Source: GWE2-42-39 sp034003625 (GTDB lineage: Bacteria; Bacteroidota; Bacteroidia; Bacteroidales; Prolixibacteraceae). From it: a DNA stretch of 64,000 nt. Of the stretch, positions 33,222 to 42,134 are shown one piece after another (the stretch's first letter is position 1; the number at the start of each line of letters is the position of its first letter). Both the position numbers and the translations under genes were made by a program. The stretch lies in contig JAVEYG010000001.1 of assembly GCA_034003625.1 (NCBI GenBank), forward strand, positions 186,001-250,000. The letters run 5' to 3'. Under the pieces are notes generated by a model, which was not told where the DNA came from, ran no database searches, and saw only the letters and a list, made by a program, of their open reading frames with translations.

Positions 33222-35717
33222 TTAAAACCTGACAGTCCATGGTATTGAAGTACTTTTTTCAGCGACAATATTCAACTCAATCAATCCGGCTTTCACGTTA
33301 ACGGTTATTATACTGCATTTTGCACCTGTTGCTTTGCATGATTTCACTTTGTAGCCGTTTGCAGCGATGACCACTTTATAGGTTTCGCCCGGCACAACTT
33401 CAGAGACACCGTTTAAGGCGTTTTTTGATGCATCCCAGGAGCACGTTTTCAGATCAGTCATTCCCTGCATGATATGACGGCTGGTGGAGAGGAACTGCGG
33501 GTTATTCTCTTTGGCGTGTACCGACATCATCCTGGCCTCGCCGGGACGAAGCTGCTGCTCCAGCTTGTCGCTGCCTGCAAATGTCCCGATTAACCGGTCG
33601 TTCCAGAAATCGTACACGTAATAGCTTTTGGACGGGTTCAGTTCCATGCCTCCCTCGTTCAAACTTTTGCCAAGTTCAACACAGATAAGAGCTGAGTCGG
33701 AGGTGTTGTCATTGTAAAATGTAAGTTGATGCCAGTCGAGGTTCATCTCGAAATCGTACACCCGGGGATAGGTTACGCCGGAAAACGCGTCCAATGGCCT
33801 CGCGCTTTTCGGGATGTTGTGAAAGGGGAAGATTCTGCCAAGGTCAGCTATTTCTTCGGCTGATAACTGAGAAAAGCTGCGCGCGAGTAAAAACCTGCCG
33901 CTGGTCACGTAGCACATGGTGAGCATGCCGCGGCGCCCGTCCCCGTTTTTGGGAACGCAGTTCTGCGGGTCTTTCGAGTCCATGTCATAATTGATCACTG
34001 TGCGGTTCTTGTACCAGCGCAGGCCGCAACGTCTGGTCATTTCAGGGTCAAAGTTGGTCGCGTCAGGCCATATCCTCTGCGATTCAACCAGGCCCAGCGT
34101 GATGTCGGACCCCCGCGAGACATTCCTTTCCTGGATCAGGGCTCCTTTGTCCAGACCTTCATCGGCCAACCTGAACATGTCCCGGTAGGCCTTGGCGGTG
34201 GTGGCGTACTTGTCTTCAAAACCGCCCTCAAACGCCCAGGCTGTCCCTTCAGGGTAATCAAAAAAGATTCCCTTTATCCCCGCGTCTTTCAGGTTGGCAT
34301 ACACCTTACGCATGTGTTCAATAAAGCCCGGGTCGGTAAAATCATAACTCCATAACTCTTTGTCGCTCCACCAATGTCCGGCGTATGAAGATGCATATCC
34401 ATCAGGGTAGGTAAGCTCCTGGTAAAAACGCTGAGGCGCTGTGATCTTTCTATAAGGATCATTGAACAGCATCCAGTCCGGGTGAAGCCAGACAAAATCC
34501 TCGGAACGTCGGCCCGATTGCATGTAGGTAATCGGGTAACCGCCCAGATCAATTACCGCCTTGCTCCAACTTTTGGTGGTCAGGTAGGGCGCGATGTAGT
34601 TGGCCCCCTCGGCCGAACCGGGCTCGCCCCACATGGCCCAGTGCTCATCGTCCCACCAGCCCTGCTGGTTGTTTGGCCCGTAGGCGTCGGGGACGAGACG
34701 GATACCAACCTTCGTGTATTTAGTTATGCCGCTCTTTATCGCATTTTCCATTTCTTCCACCGCCCCTTTTGAATCGTTGAATTTCCGTCTGTTCTTGTCC
34801 AAACTGTAAACATTTGCCCACCATAAACATTCGGTGGGGAAATCGTAATAATTCAGGTCAATCTGCTGGGCCTTTTTCAAAGCGCCCGCGTACTTCTCCA
34901 AAGCCTCAAAAGGGTTCTTGTTGACGAAGCACAGATAGAATTTCTCGTTGAGCCGGTAGGTTTGTCCCGCGTCAATCAGTTTGCCTACCGGATCTTCACT
35001 GAATAATTTCAAATGAAGTGACTGGTCGGTCCGGGTCACCTGGACAAACTTCTCAAACTCATTATAGGTAATCCCCCCGGCCACCAGTATTTCCGGTTGT
35101 TTTAAATCGCCGAATTTGACCAGCAGGTTGTTGAACGAACGCAAATCGGCGCTACCGGTTACCCGGGTGGCACTGCCCCCGCCGTTGCCATCCAGCACCT
35201 GATAGTTCAGCTTGTTATTCTTGCCGGGGTAAACACTCTTGCTCGCCAAAGGATAAAAGCTCATTAAGCGGTAAGGTTTTTCCGTGTCGTTGACGATCCC
35301 CATGTTAAAAACAACATAGTCCTGGTTATCATAAAGGGTGGCCTGCCATAAAATATCGGAGTAATTCTCAAAACCAACCCTGACGGTCACGGTCTTTCCT
35401 GTTCCCAGTTCATCCTTCACCTCCTCAGCCGTCCAGGTTCGCTGCTGGCATTCATCTTTCGATTGCAATCCGCCGGCCTGGAAATAAGCCTGGCCGACGA
35501 TTGTTTCTCCCTTGTTATCTTTAAGCGAAAACAGTCCGCTTGTCAGGTCAAAATCGAGCGACACCAGGCCATTTTGCAATTGCACCCGGTTGTCCTGCTC
35601 TCTGACCTGAACGTTTTGCGCACGGGCGCAGGCAAAGCTCATCGCGAGCAAGAAGACGCCGAAAAACGTAAAGCGATGCATCCGTTTATTTATTAAGCCA
35701 GTTTTTAAAGTGTTCAT
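33222..35717 (-). CDS. Large secreted putative glycosidase, paralogue A of four
   Basis: 831 residues, with signal peptide ending CARAQ (about 34). An N-terminal beta-sandwich (about 35-270) starts NVQVREQDNRVQLQN, then a (beta/alpha)8-like barrel (about 290-640) with GIKGIFFDYPEG (Asp about 488, candidate nucleophile) and INYDMDSKD (about 573), then a C-terminal beta domain. The layout recalls clan GH-D (GH27/GH31/GH36), but no family is certain. Close paralogues are at 38317-40836 and 47741-50227 and a distant one at 56974-60279. It heads an operon with DUF4091, GH31, sugar porter and two UroD-family genes, under the shared promoter box. Confidence 0.75.
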   Translation of the reverse strand: MNTLKTGLINKRMHRFTFFGVFLLAMSFACARAQNVQVREQDNRVQLQNGLVSLDFDLTSGLFSLKDNKGETIVGQAYFQAGGLQSKDECQQRTWTAEEVKDELGTGKTVTVRVGFENYSDILWQATLYDNQDYVVFNMGIVNDTEKPYRLMSFYPLASKSVYPGKNNKLNYQVLDGNGGGSATRVTGSADLRSFNNLLVKFGDLKQPEILVAGGITYNEFEKFVQVTRTDQSLHLKLFSEDPVGKLIDAGQTYRLNEKFYLCFVNKNPFEALEKYAGALKKAQQIDLNYYDFPTECLWWANVYSLDKNRRKFNDSKGAVEEMENAIKSGITKYTKVGIRLVPDAYGPNNQQGWWDDEHWAMWGEPGSAEGANYIAPYLTTKSWSKAVIDLGGYPITYMQSGRRSEDFVWLHPDWMLFNDPYRKITAPQRFYQELTYPDGYASSYAGHWWSDKELWSYDFTDPGFIEHMRKVYANLKDAGIKGIFFDYPEGTAWAFEGGFEDKYATTAKAYRDMFRLADEGLDKGALIQERNVSRGSDITLGLVESQRIWPDATNFDPEMTRRCGLRWYKNRTVINYDMDSKDPQNCVPKNGDGRRGMLTMCYVTSGRFLLARSFSQLSAEEIADLGRIFPFHNIPKSARPLDAFSGVTYPRVYDFEMNLDWHQLTFYNDNTSDSALICVELGKSLNEGGMELNPSKSYYVYDFWNDRLIGTFAGSDKLEQQLRPGEARMMSVHAKENNPQFLSTSRHIMQGMTDLKTCSWDASKNALNGVSEVVPGETYKVVIAANGYKVKSCKATGAKCSIITVNVKAGLIELNIVAEKSTSIPWTVRF

Positions 35718-35758
35718 GATTAATAGTTATTTTAGATTATTTGAGTTTTCGATTGTTT

Positions 35759-35820
35759 TAAAATCAGACATGTTAAAGAATTCATTTCAGCACTATTTTA
35801 ATGGACAGTTCAGTTAATTT
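35759..35820 (-). promoter_or_regulatory. Shared promoter box, paralogue A operon copy
   Basis: Minus-strand core CATTAAAATAGTGCTGAAAT (35784-35803), then 17 bp, then TGATTTTA (35759-35766), a weaker -7 box in the same column as TAACTTTG and TAATTTTG of the other copies. Further upstream AAATTAACTGAA also matches the copy at 40909. It lies about 42 bp upstream of the start codon at 35717. Confidence 0.65.
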
Positions 35821-35836
35821 TTTAATATCGGCCAAT

Positions 35837-37291
35837 TTACAATTCCCTTGGCAATTTTTTCATCCTCCAGTGTTCTTCAATGTGCTCCAGGGATTTTCCT
35901 TTCGTTTCGGGGATAAAATGATACCCCCAAAGTAACCCGGCTACACAGATCAGCGCGTAAACCCAGAAAGCGCCGGCAGGATTGCCAACATGATTGCCCT
36001 CCAGAATGATGTCTGTGCCTGGAAGAGTGAGTGCCCTGATTATCTTAAAGAATGTAAACGCCACGATGCTGTTGAAAACCCAGCAGGAAAAAGACCCGAT
36101 ACTAGTCCCGATTCCCCGGATTTTTAACGGAAATATCTCCGAAATAATCAGCCAGCCCAGCGGCCCCAGGCTGATGCAATAAAAAGCCACGTAAACCCAC
36201 ACCAAACCAATCGCTACCTGTTTGATGGTAGGTCCCAGGGCACTGTGGAATGCAAAAGCTCCTCCCAACGCGAGCAAAGCGATCGCCATACCTCCCAGTC
36301 CTGTAAAGTAGAGCTTTCGCCTGCCAAGACGGTCGACCATGAAAAGGGACAGGACGGTAAAAAGGACGGTCACCACCCCCACGCTGACCGATGCGACAAT
36401 GGCAGCCCTCGCCCCTTCGAAGCCGGAGATCAGGAAGATTTTTGGGCTGTAATAGATGATCGTGTTGATCCCCGAAAACTGTTGCATGAACATGATTCCT
36501 ATGGCGATAATCAACGGCGTCCTTAGCCAGGGTTCAAGGATAATCCGCCATTGTCCCTTACTGCTTTTATCGAGTTCGATTTCCTCTTTCATTTTGGAGA
36601 TTGCCCCATCGACCAGTTCCTTTTCCTCCACTTTTCCGAGTATTTCCCGGCACTTCTTTTCGTTCCCTTTGCTCATCAGCCACCGGGGCGATTCGGGGAG
36701 AAACGCCATCCCGGCGAACATGAGGGTGGCCGGGATAACTCCCGAATAGAACATGGGTCGCCAGCAGTCGTCATAGCCCGGGGCTCCTTCCGGTAACGCG
36801 AATGCCACATTGATGAAGTAGGATGCCATGATCCCCACGGTGATCAGGAGTTGGAAGGACGCCACCAGCATCCCCCGGATCTGCGCCGGGGAGATTTCGG
36901 CAATGTATAGAGGAACAGCCGTGGAGGCCAAACCTATAGCTATCCCCAGGAAAAACCTGGAGAGCATCAGCATCACGGCATCGGGCGCCATGCCCGACCA
37001 GACCGAGCCGACAACAAACGACAGGGCCGCAGCCAGGATCACCTTTTTACGTCCGGTCCGGTCGGCTATCCAGCCGCAAAACATAGCCCCGATCACCGCG
37101 CCTATAAGCCCTGAGGTCGTGATCAACTCAACCCACGAATCGTCCATGCCAAATTTCTTTTGAAAATACGGGATAGCCCCTGATACGATCCCGATATCGA
37201 ACCCGAACAACAAACCGCCTAATGCCGCAATAGCCGGTATGATAAATATCAGGGATCTCGTTCGTTGCCTTGTTCCTGTTTGTCTATTCAT
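35837..37291 (-). CDS. MFS sugar porter, second copy
   Basis: A 484-residue twelve-helix sugar porter: FGFDIGIVSGAIPYF in helix 1, DRTGRKKV, PESPRWLMSKG, DRLGRRKLYF and PETKGKSLEHIEEH at the C-terminus. Closer to the XylE/GLUT-like pattern than the first copy because of the GFDIGIVSGA motif. It is last in the operon headed by paralogue B, 19 bp after a UroD-family gene. Having two porters in two parallel operons with the same promoter suggests two related substrates. Confidence 0.9.
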   Translation of the reverse strand: MNRQTGTRQRTRSLIFIIPAIAALGGLLFGFDIGIVSGAIPYFQKKFGMDDSWVELITTSGLIGAVIGAMFCGWIADRTGRKKVILAAALSFVVGSVWSGMAPDAVMLMLSRFFLGIAIGLASTAVPLYIAEISPAQIRGMLVASFQLLITVGIMASYFINVAFALPEGAPGYDDCWRPMFYSGVIPATLMFAGMAFLPESPRWLMSKGNEKKCREILGKVEEKELVDGAISKMKEEIELDKSSKGQWRIILEPWLRTPLIIAIGIMFMQQFSGINTIIYYSPKIFLISGFEGARAAIVASVSVGVVTVLFTVLSLFMVDRLGRRKLYFTGLGGMAIALLALGGAFAFHSALGPTIKQVAIGLVWVYVAFYCISLGPLGWLIISEIFPLKIRGIGTSIGSFSCWVFNSIVAFTFFKIIRALTLPGTDIILEGNHVGNPAGAFWVYALICVAGLLWGYHFIPETKGKSLEHIEEHWRMKKLPREL

Positions 37292-37310
37292 TTTGTCACG
37301 CTGTTTGATT

Positions 37311-38327
37311 TTATTCCATTTGCTTCCGGGCTACTTCGATGAATGCCAGAATATTTTCAAGACTGGTATCACCTTCCACCGAATGGGAAGGGGAAAAAAT
37401 ATAACCTCCGTCCCTTCCAAGGTCAAGCAACCTATTTGATTCGTCAATCACCTCTTCACGGGTACCGAAGGGCAGGGTCTTTTGCATGGATAACCCGCCG
37501 AAAAAAGCCAGTCGTCCCCGGTACCGGGGGAGGATCGACCACACGTCCATCACTTCCGGCTGGAACGGGTTAAAACAATTCAAGCCGATGGCGATCAGGT
37601 CGTCAAACAGTTCATCCACATCGCCGCACGAATGGATCATCACGTATTTTCCGGCCTTTTTCACATGCCCGTACATGCGCTGCAGATAGGGATAAATGAA
37701 TTCCTTCCATAGGTCGTAGCCCATGATCAGTCCGTGCTGCTGCCCCCAGTCATCGCCGAAATAGACGGCATCAATGTCGTATTCCAGCGCTTTGTTTATC
37801 TGGGCGATGTTGTACTCGCAGATTCGTCCCATTAGTTCGTGCACAAATTCCGGGTTCACGTAAAAATCCATCAGCAGGTTGGTCATCCCCCGCATCGACC
37901 AGGCCCGTTCATACAGCGAAAACCCAATCTGGAAAACCCTGAACATATCAGGCTTACGGCTGATTTCAGGTTCGATATTGGCAAAAAACCGGGGATCGTG
38001 CGGATCCGGGAACTCGTAGCCTTGCAGTGTTGGTTCAGGTAATACTATTCCTTTGGCATCGCCGATATCTTTGTCGATGCTCCGGTCCCAGATCACGTTG
38101 AACACATCCTGAAACTGGTTGTTGCCCAGGTCGTTAAAAAAGCCGATGTCGCTGCCGATGTTTAGTATATGGTTGTCCAGCACACTGTCCAGGTCACCCA
38201 CGCCATAAAATTTTTGAAGCATTTCATAAGGCTCTTTGGTGAACTTGAACGACCACGGTACATAGGGCGGTTTCTTGCCGTCCAGTACTAATTTAATGAC
38301 TTCGCGCTTTGTCATATTATCGTTCAT
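37311..38327 (-). CDS. UroD-family protein, HSCG subtype without distal Cys
   Basis: A 338-residue UroD-fold protein. MIHSCGDVDELF (about 230) keeps H-x-C. At the place where the copy at 25906 has LFCCPTHML this one has YIFSPSHSVEGD, so the third zinc ligand is Ser or missing. PFQPEVMDVWSI and FFGGLSMQKTLPFGT match the 25906 copy strongly (PVQPECMDFKEI, FNGTIGTQKLMPFGT), so the two are paralogues. It overlaps the paralogue B gene by 11 bp and precedes the second sugar porter. Function inferred as for the other copies. Confidence 0.78.
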   Translation of the reverse strand: MNDNMTKREVIKLVLDGKKPPYVPWSFKFTKEPYEMLQKFYGVGDLDSVLDNHILNIGSDIGFFNDLGNNQFQDVFNVIWDRSIDKDIGDAKGIVLPEPTLQGYEFPDPHDPRFFANIEPEISRKPDMFRVFQIGFSLYERAWSMRGMTNLLMDFYVNPEFVHELMGRICEYNIAQINKALEYDIDAVYFGDDWGQQHGLIMGYDLWKEFIYPYLQRMYGHVKKAGKYVMIHSCGDVDELFDDLIAIGLNCFNPFQPEVMDVWSILPRYRGRLAFFGGLSMQKTLPFGTREEVIDESNRLLDLGRDGGYIFSPSHSVEGDTSLENILAFIEVARKQME

Positions 38328-40836
38328 TCTTATTCTGTTTAAATCTGATTGTCCAATTAACGGAGCTATTTTTGGGAGAGTTGATGTTAAGCTCGATTAA
38401 TCCTGCTTTTTCGTCAACGGTTTTTATACTGGATTTCGCCCCTGTAGATTTGCAGGATTTCGCCTTATAGCCGTTGGTCGCGATGACCACCTTATAGGTT
38501 TCATTTTCAACAACCTCGGAAATCCCGCTTAACGTTCGTTTTGATGCATCCCAGGCGCAAGTTTTCAGATCGGTCATCCCCTGCATGATATGACGGCTGG
38601 TCGAGAGGAACTGCGGGTTATTTTCTTTGGCGTGCACCGACATCATCCGGGCCTCTCCCGGACGGAGTTGCTGCTCCAGCTTATCGCTGCCTGAATACAT
38701 TCCTACCAGCCGGTTACGCCAGAAATCGTACACGTAATAGCTCCTGGAAGGGTTCAGTTCCATGCCTCCCTCGTTTAAACTTTTGTCCAGTTCAACATGA
38801 ATAACGGCCGGGTCGGTCGTGTTGTCATTGTAAAACGTAAGCTGATGCCAGGTTGGGTCAACTTCAAAATCATATATCCGGGGATGCTTTTCGGCGCTGG
38901 TAAACGCATCCAACGGCCTCGCGCTTTTGGCAACCGTATGGAAGGGGAATATCCTGCTCAGGTCGTGCATTTCTTCACCGGTTAACTGATAGAAGCTGGG
39001 AGCAAGCAGAAACCTCCCACTGGTCACGTAGCACATGGTAAGCATGGCCCGGCGTCCGTCCCCGTTTTTGGGAATGCAGTTCTGCGGGTCTTTCGAATCC
39101 GTGTCATAATTGATGACAACCCGGTTCTTGTACCAGCGCAGACCGCAACGGCTGGTCATTTCAGGATCAAAGGTGTTGGCGTCTCCCCATACACGCTGCG
39201 ATTCTACCAGGCCAAGAGTGATGTCGGACCCTCGCGAGATATTCCTTTCCTGGATCATGGCGTCCCTGCCCAATCCTTCATCAGCCAGCCTGAACATGTC
39301 CCGGTAGGCCCTGGCAGTTGTGGCGTACTTGTCTTCAAAGCCGCCCACAAACGCCCAGGCCGTCCCTTCAGGGTAATCAAAAAAGATCCCTTTTATGCCC
39401 GCGTCTTTCAGGTTGGCATATACCTTACGCATGTGTTCAATGAAGCCCGGGTCGGTAAAATCATATCCCCACAACTGTTTGTCGGTCCACCAGTGTCCAG
39501 CATATGCCAGGGAGTAACCATTTGGATAAGTAAACTCCTGGGTAAAACGCTGGTGTCCCGTAACTACCCGGTAGGGGTCATTGAACAGCATCCAGTCTGG
39601 GTGTAGTTTGACAAAATCCTCGGAACGGCGGCCCGATTGCATGTACGTAAATGGATAACCGCCCAGATCGGTCACCGCCCCGGCCCAACTTTTGGTAGTC
39701 AGGTAGGGCGCGACGTAATTTCCTCCCTCTGCCGACAGGGGGTCGCCCCACTTGCCCCAATGCTCATCGTCCCACCAGCCCTGTTGGTTGTTGGGCCCGT
39801 AGGCGTCGGGAACCAGACGGATACCAACCTTCGTGTATTTGGTAATGCCGCTCTTTACCGCGTTTTCCATTTCTTCCACTGCCCCTTTTGAATCGTTGAA
39901 CTTCCGCCTGTTTTTGTCCATGCTGTAAACATTTGCGTACCATAAACATTCGGTGGGAAAGTCGTAATCATTCAGGTCGATTTGCTGGGCCTTTTTCAAA
40001 GCGCCCGCGTACTTCTCCAAAGCCTCAAAGGGGTTCTTATTGATGAAGCATAGATAAAATTTCTCGTTGAGCTGATAAGTTTGTCCCGCGTCGATCAATT
40101 TACCTACGGGGTCTTCACTGAATAACTTCAAATGAAGCGACTGGTCGGTGCGGGTCACCTGGACAAACTTCTCGAACTCATTATAGGTAATCCCCCCGGC
40201 CACCAGTATTTCCGGTTGTTTTAAATCGCCGAATTTAACCAGCAGGTTGTTAAACGAACGCAAATCGACGCTGCCGGTTACCCGGGTGGCGCTGCCCCCG
40301 CTGTTGCCGTCCAGCACCTGGTAATTTACCCGGTTATCTTTACCCGGGTAAACCTGTTTGCTTGCCAAAGGATGAAAGCCCATCAGCCGGTAAGGCCTGT
40401 CCGTGTCGTTCACAATTCCCATGTTAAACACGATGAATTCCTGGTTTTCGTACACGGTGGCCTCCCACAAAATATCGGCGTAATTGTCAAAGCTAACCCT
40501 GACGACGAGGGTCTTTCCTGTTCCCAGCTCATCTTGAACATCTTCAGCCGTCCAAGTTCGCTGTTGGCATTCATCTTTCGACTGCAATCCGCCGGCCTGG
40601 AAATAAGCCTGGCTGACGATTGTTTCTCCCTCGTTATTTTTCAGGTTAAACAGTCCGCTTGTCAGATTAAAACCGAGCGACACCAGGTTATTCTGCAATT
40701 GCACCTTGTGATCCTGCTCTCTTACCTGAACGTTTTGCGCACGGGCGCAGGCAAAGCCTGCCATCAATAAAAAAATGTCCAAAAAAGCCCTGTAACGTAT
40801 CCGTTTGCTTTTCAAATGGGTTTTCAGGAAATTCAT
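38317..40836 (-). CDS. Large secreted putative glycosidase, paralogue B of four
   Basis: 839 residues with signal peptide ending CARAQ. Near-identical to paralogue A and C over long stretches (for example PGEARMMSVHAKENNPQF, shared with A), with the same candidate catalytic segments IKGIFFDYPEG (about 483) and INYDTDSKD. Differences from A cluster in the substrate-facing segments (LWYANVYSMDK versus LWWANVYSLDK; YAGHWWTDKQL versus YAGHWWSDKEL), which suggests altered specificity. The C-terminus has a short charged extension, FKQNKNER, that overlaps the UroD-family gene. It leads the operon under the third copy of the shared promoter. Confidence 0.75.
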   Translation of the reverse strand: MNFLKTHLKSKRIRYRAFLDIFLLMAGFACARAQNVQVREQDHKVQLQNNLVSLGFNLTSGLFNLKNNEGETIVSQAYFQAGGLQSKDECQQRTWTAEDVQDELGTGKTLVVRVSFDNYADILWEATVYENQEFIVFNMGIVNDTDRPYRLMGFHPLASKQVYPGKDNRVNYQVLDGNSGGSATRVTGSVDLRSFNNLLVKFGDLKQPEILVAGGITYNEFEKFVQVTRTDQSLHLKLFSEDPVGKLIDAGQTYQLNEKFYLCFINKNPFEALEKYAGALKKAQQIDLNDYDFPTECLWYANVYSMDKNRRKFNDSKGAVEEMENAVKSGITKYTKVGIRLVPDAYGPNNQQGWWDDEHWGKWGDPLSAEGGNYVAPYLTTKSWAGAVTDLGGYPFTYMQSGRRSEDFVKLHPDWMLFNDPYRVVTGHQRFTQEFTYPNGYSLAYAGHWWTDKQLWGYDFTDPGFIEHMRKVYANLKDAGIKGIFFDYPEGTAWAFVGGFEDKYATTARAYRDMFRLADEGLGRDAMIQERNISRGSDITLGLVESQRVWGDANTFDPEMTSRCGLRWYKNRVVINYDTDSKDPQNCIPKNGDGRRAMLTMCYVTSGRFLLAPSFYQLTGEEMHDLSRIFPFHTVAKSARPLDAFTSAEKHPRIYDFEVDPTWHQLTFYNDNTTDPAVIHVELDKSLNEGGMELNPSRSYYVYDFWRNRLVGMYSGSDKLEQQLRPGEARMMSVHAKENNPQFLSTSRHIMQGMTDLKTCAWDASKRTLSGISEVVENETYKVVIATNGYKAKSCKSTGAKSSIKTVDEKAGLIELNINSPKNSSVNWTIRFKQNKNER

Positions 40837-40883
40837 TATAATTAGCTATTTAAGTGAATGATTCATTTGGTTTTAGTTTGTTT

Positions 40884-40945
40884 CAAAGTTAGACAGATCA
40901 AGGAATTGATTTCAACACTATTTTAATGAATTATTCAGCTAATTT
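40884..40945 (-). promoter_or_regulatory. Shared promoter box, paralogue B operon copy
   Basis: Minus-strand core CATTAAAATAGTGTTGAAAT (40909-40928), 17 bp, then TAACTTTG (40884-40891), a clean TAnnTTTG. The start would fall near 40877, giving a leader of about 40 nt before the gene at 40836. This is the best of the three copies. No gene is seen in 40837-41043. Confidence 0.75.
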
Positions 40946-41043
40946 CTCGTAATTCAAAACCTACAGGTGTTTCCCTGACAACTTTTTCTGCGATACAGCA
41001 GAATGAGACCTTCTCCGGGTGTCATAGATGATTGTTTACCCGG

Positions 41044-42129
41044 TTACTTCCACTTTTGAACTTTTCTGATAATTTCATATTGGGCATCAGGTTCAGCATC
41101 AATACATAAAAGCAGACCGCGCGGATCAACTGCTTCCATAAAAGCATCCAGTTCGGAAACCTTTAAGTCTATGACCAGTGATTTTCCTGCCGATTGTATC
41201 TTCCTGATCAAAGGTACCCATTGCACGATCGGTTCATCGTCCCCGACTCCCTGAACCCACTGAATCGCTGTTATCCCGGGTTCTGAAAGCAGAAAATCCA
41301 AATGGTTGGCAACCCCTTTCCCATCCATATGAAAGATAACGCGGTCCATTCCGGCGATTTCTTCCCTAAGTGAAGGAAGGCAGAATTCTTCAAACTGCTG
41401 AGGGGAGATCATGTTTGCAAAATCGGTCTGGGCAATGTGGCATTTCCCCCACGACGGGATACCCATCCAGGAAACCATGGGCAAATTGTTTGCTTCAATC
41501 TGCCTGTAATAACTGTCAAAGAGTTTATTAAACGGTTTCATGGAAGCTGATAACAGTTTTTTGACCTGATCCGGTTCAAGGATCAAGTCCAGGCAGAGAT
41601 TGGCCGGTGACCGCCAGGCTGCAACGGTATCAATGCCGGGGCACCAGCAGGTAACGCCGGTTATGGCGACTCCTGAACATTTTTCCAGAGCCAAATCTGT
41701 CATTTCCCTTATCTTTTGAAGGTAAATGTTCCCCGAGTCAAATTCTGGTAAATTTGAATCCGAAACTTCTGATATATCCCTGACGATCGGATGACTCCAG
41801 GACGTCGTTTCGTCATAATCGAGTTCGCAGCCAAAAAATGCCGCATAAATATCAGGGCCAAGGTTCGGCCAATATACCGGAAATGTTTCTGCCAGATAAA
41901 TTCCGCTCTCGGTTTCTTTTAAGAAGGCATCCACCTGGTATTCTGCATCCATCCATTTGTCTTTCAATGTCCTCCATTGAGAAGTTTCAATGAAGTGCTC
42001 CTTCGCTGAATCATATTGGGCATTATGCCTGCTAAACCGGATGGGTGCCCGGTCGATGATATCGCCTTTAAACCAGGCATCAATCCTTCTCATGGCTGAT
42101 TCAGAATCAGGCTTTGTTTTTAAATCCAT
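41044..42129 (-). CDS. UroD-family protein, HxDG subtype, second copy
   Basis: A 361-residue UroD-fold protein, paralogue of 18029-19150: RIDAWFKGDIIDRAPIRFS, WMGIPSWGKCHIAQTD, FHMDGKGVANHLD (about 265) and IQWVQGVGDDEPIVQW. The zinc-site Cys of H-x-C is replaced by Asp in both, so they probably form a branch that binds the metal differently or not at all. The frame is open to 42168, but the ATG at 42129 clears the upstream stop and matches the paralogue's start. It is the last gene of the long glycosidase run. Note that the other copy is in the LacI sugar operon, which links the two loci. Confidence 0.78.
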   Translation of the reverse strand: MDLKTKPDSESAMRRIDAWFKGDIIDRAPIRFSRHNAQYDSAKEHFIETSQWRTLKDKWMDAEYQVDAFLKETESGIYLAETFPVYWPNLGPDIYAAFFGCELDYDETTSWSHPIVRDISEVSDSNLPEFDSGNIYLQKIREMTDLALEKCSGVAITGVTCWCPGIDTVAAWRSPANLCLDLILEPDQVKKLLSASMKPFNKLFDSYYRQIEANNLPMVSWMGIPSWGKCHIAQTDFANMISPQQFEEFCLPSLREEIAGMDRVIFHMDGKGVANHLDFLLSEPGITAIQWVQGVGDDEPIVQWVPLIRKIQSAGKSLVIDLKVSELDAFMEAVDPRGLLLCIDAEPDAQYEIIRKVQKWK

Positions 42130-42134
42130 GATTC

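Noticed and set aside
18029..42129. Haem biosynthesis interpretation of the UroD-family genes
   Set aside because: Six copies in sugar operons, with HxCG or HxDG motifs and no other haem genes nearby, do not fit HemE.
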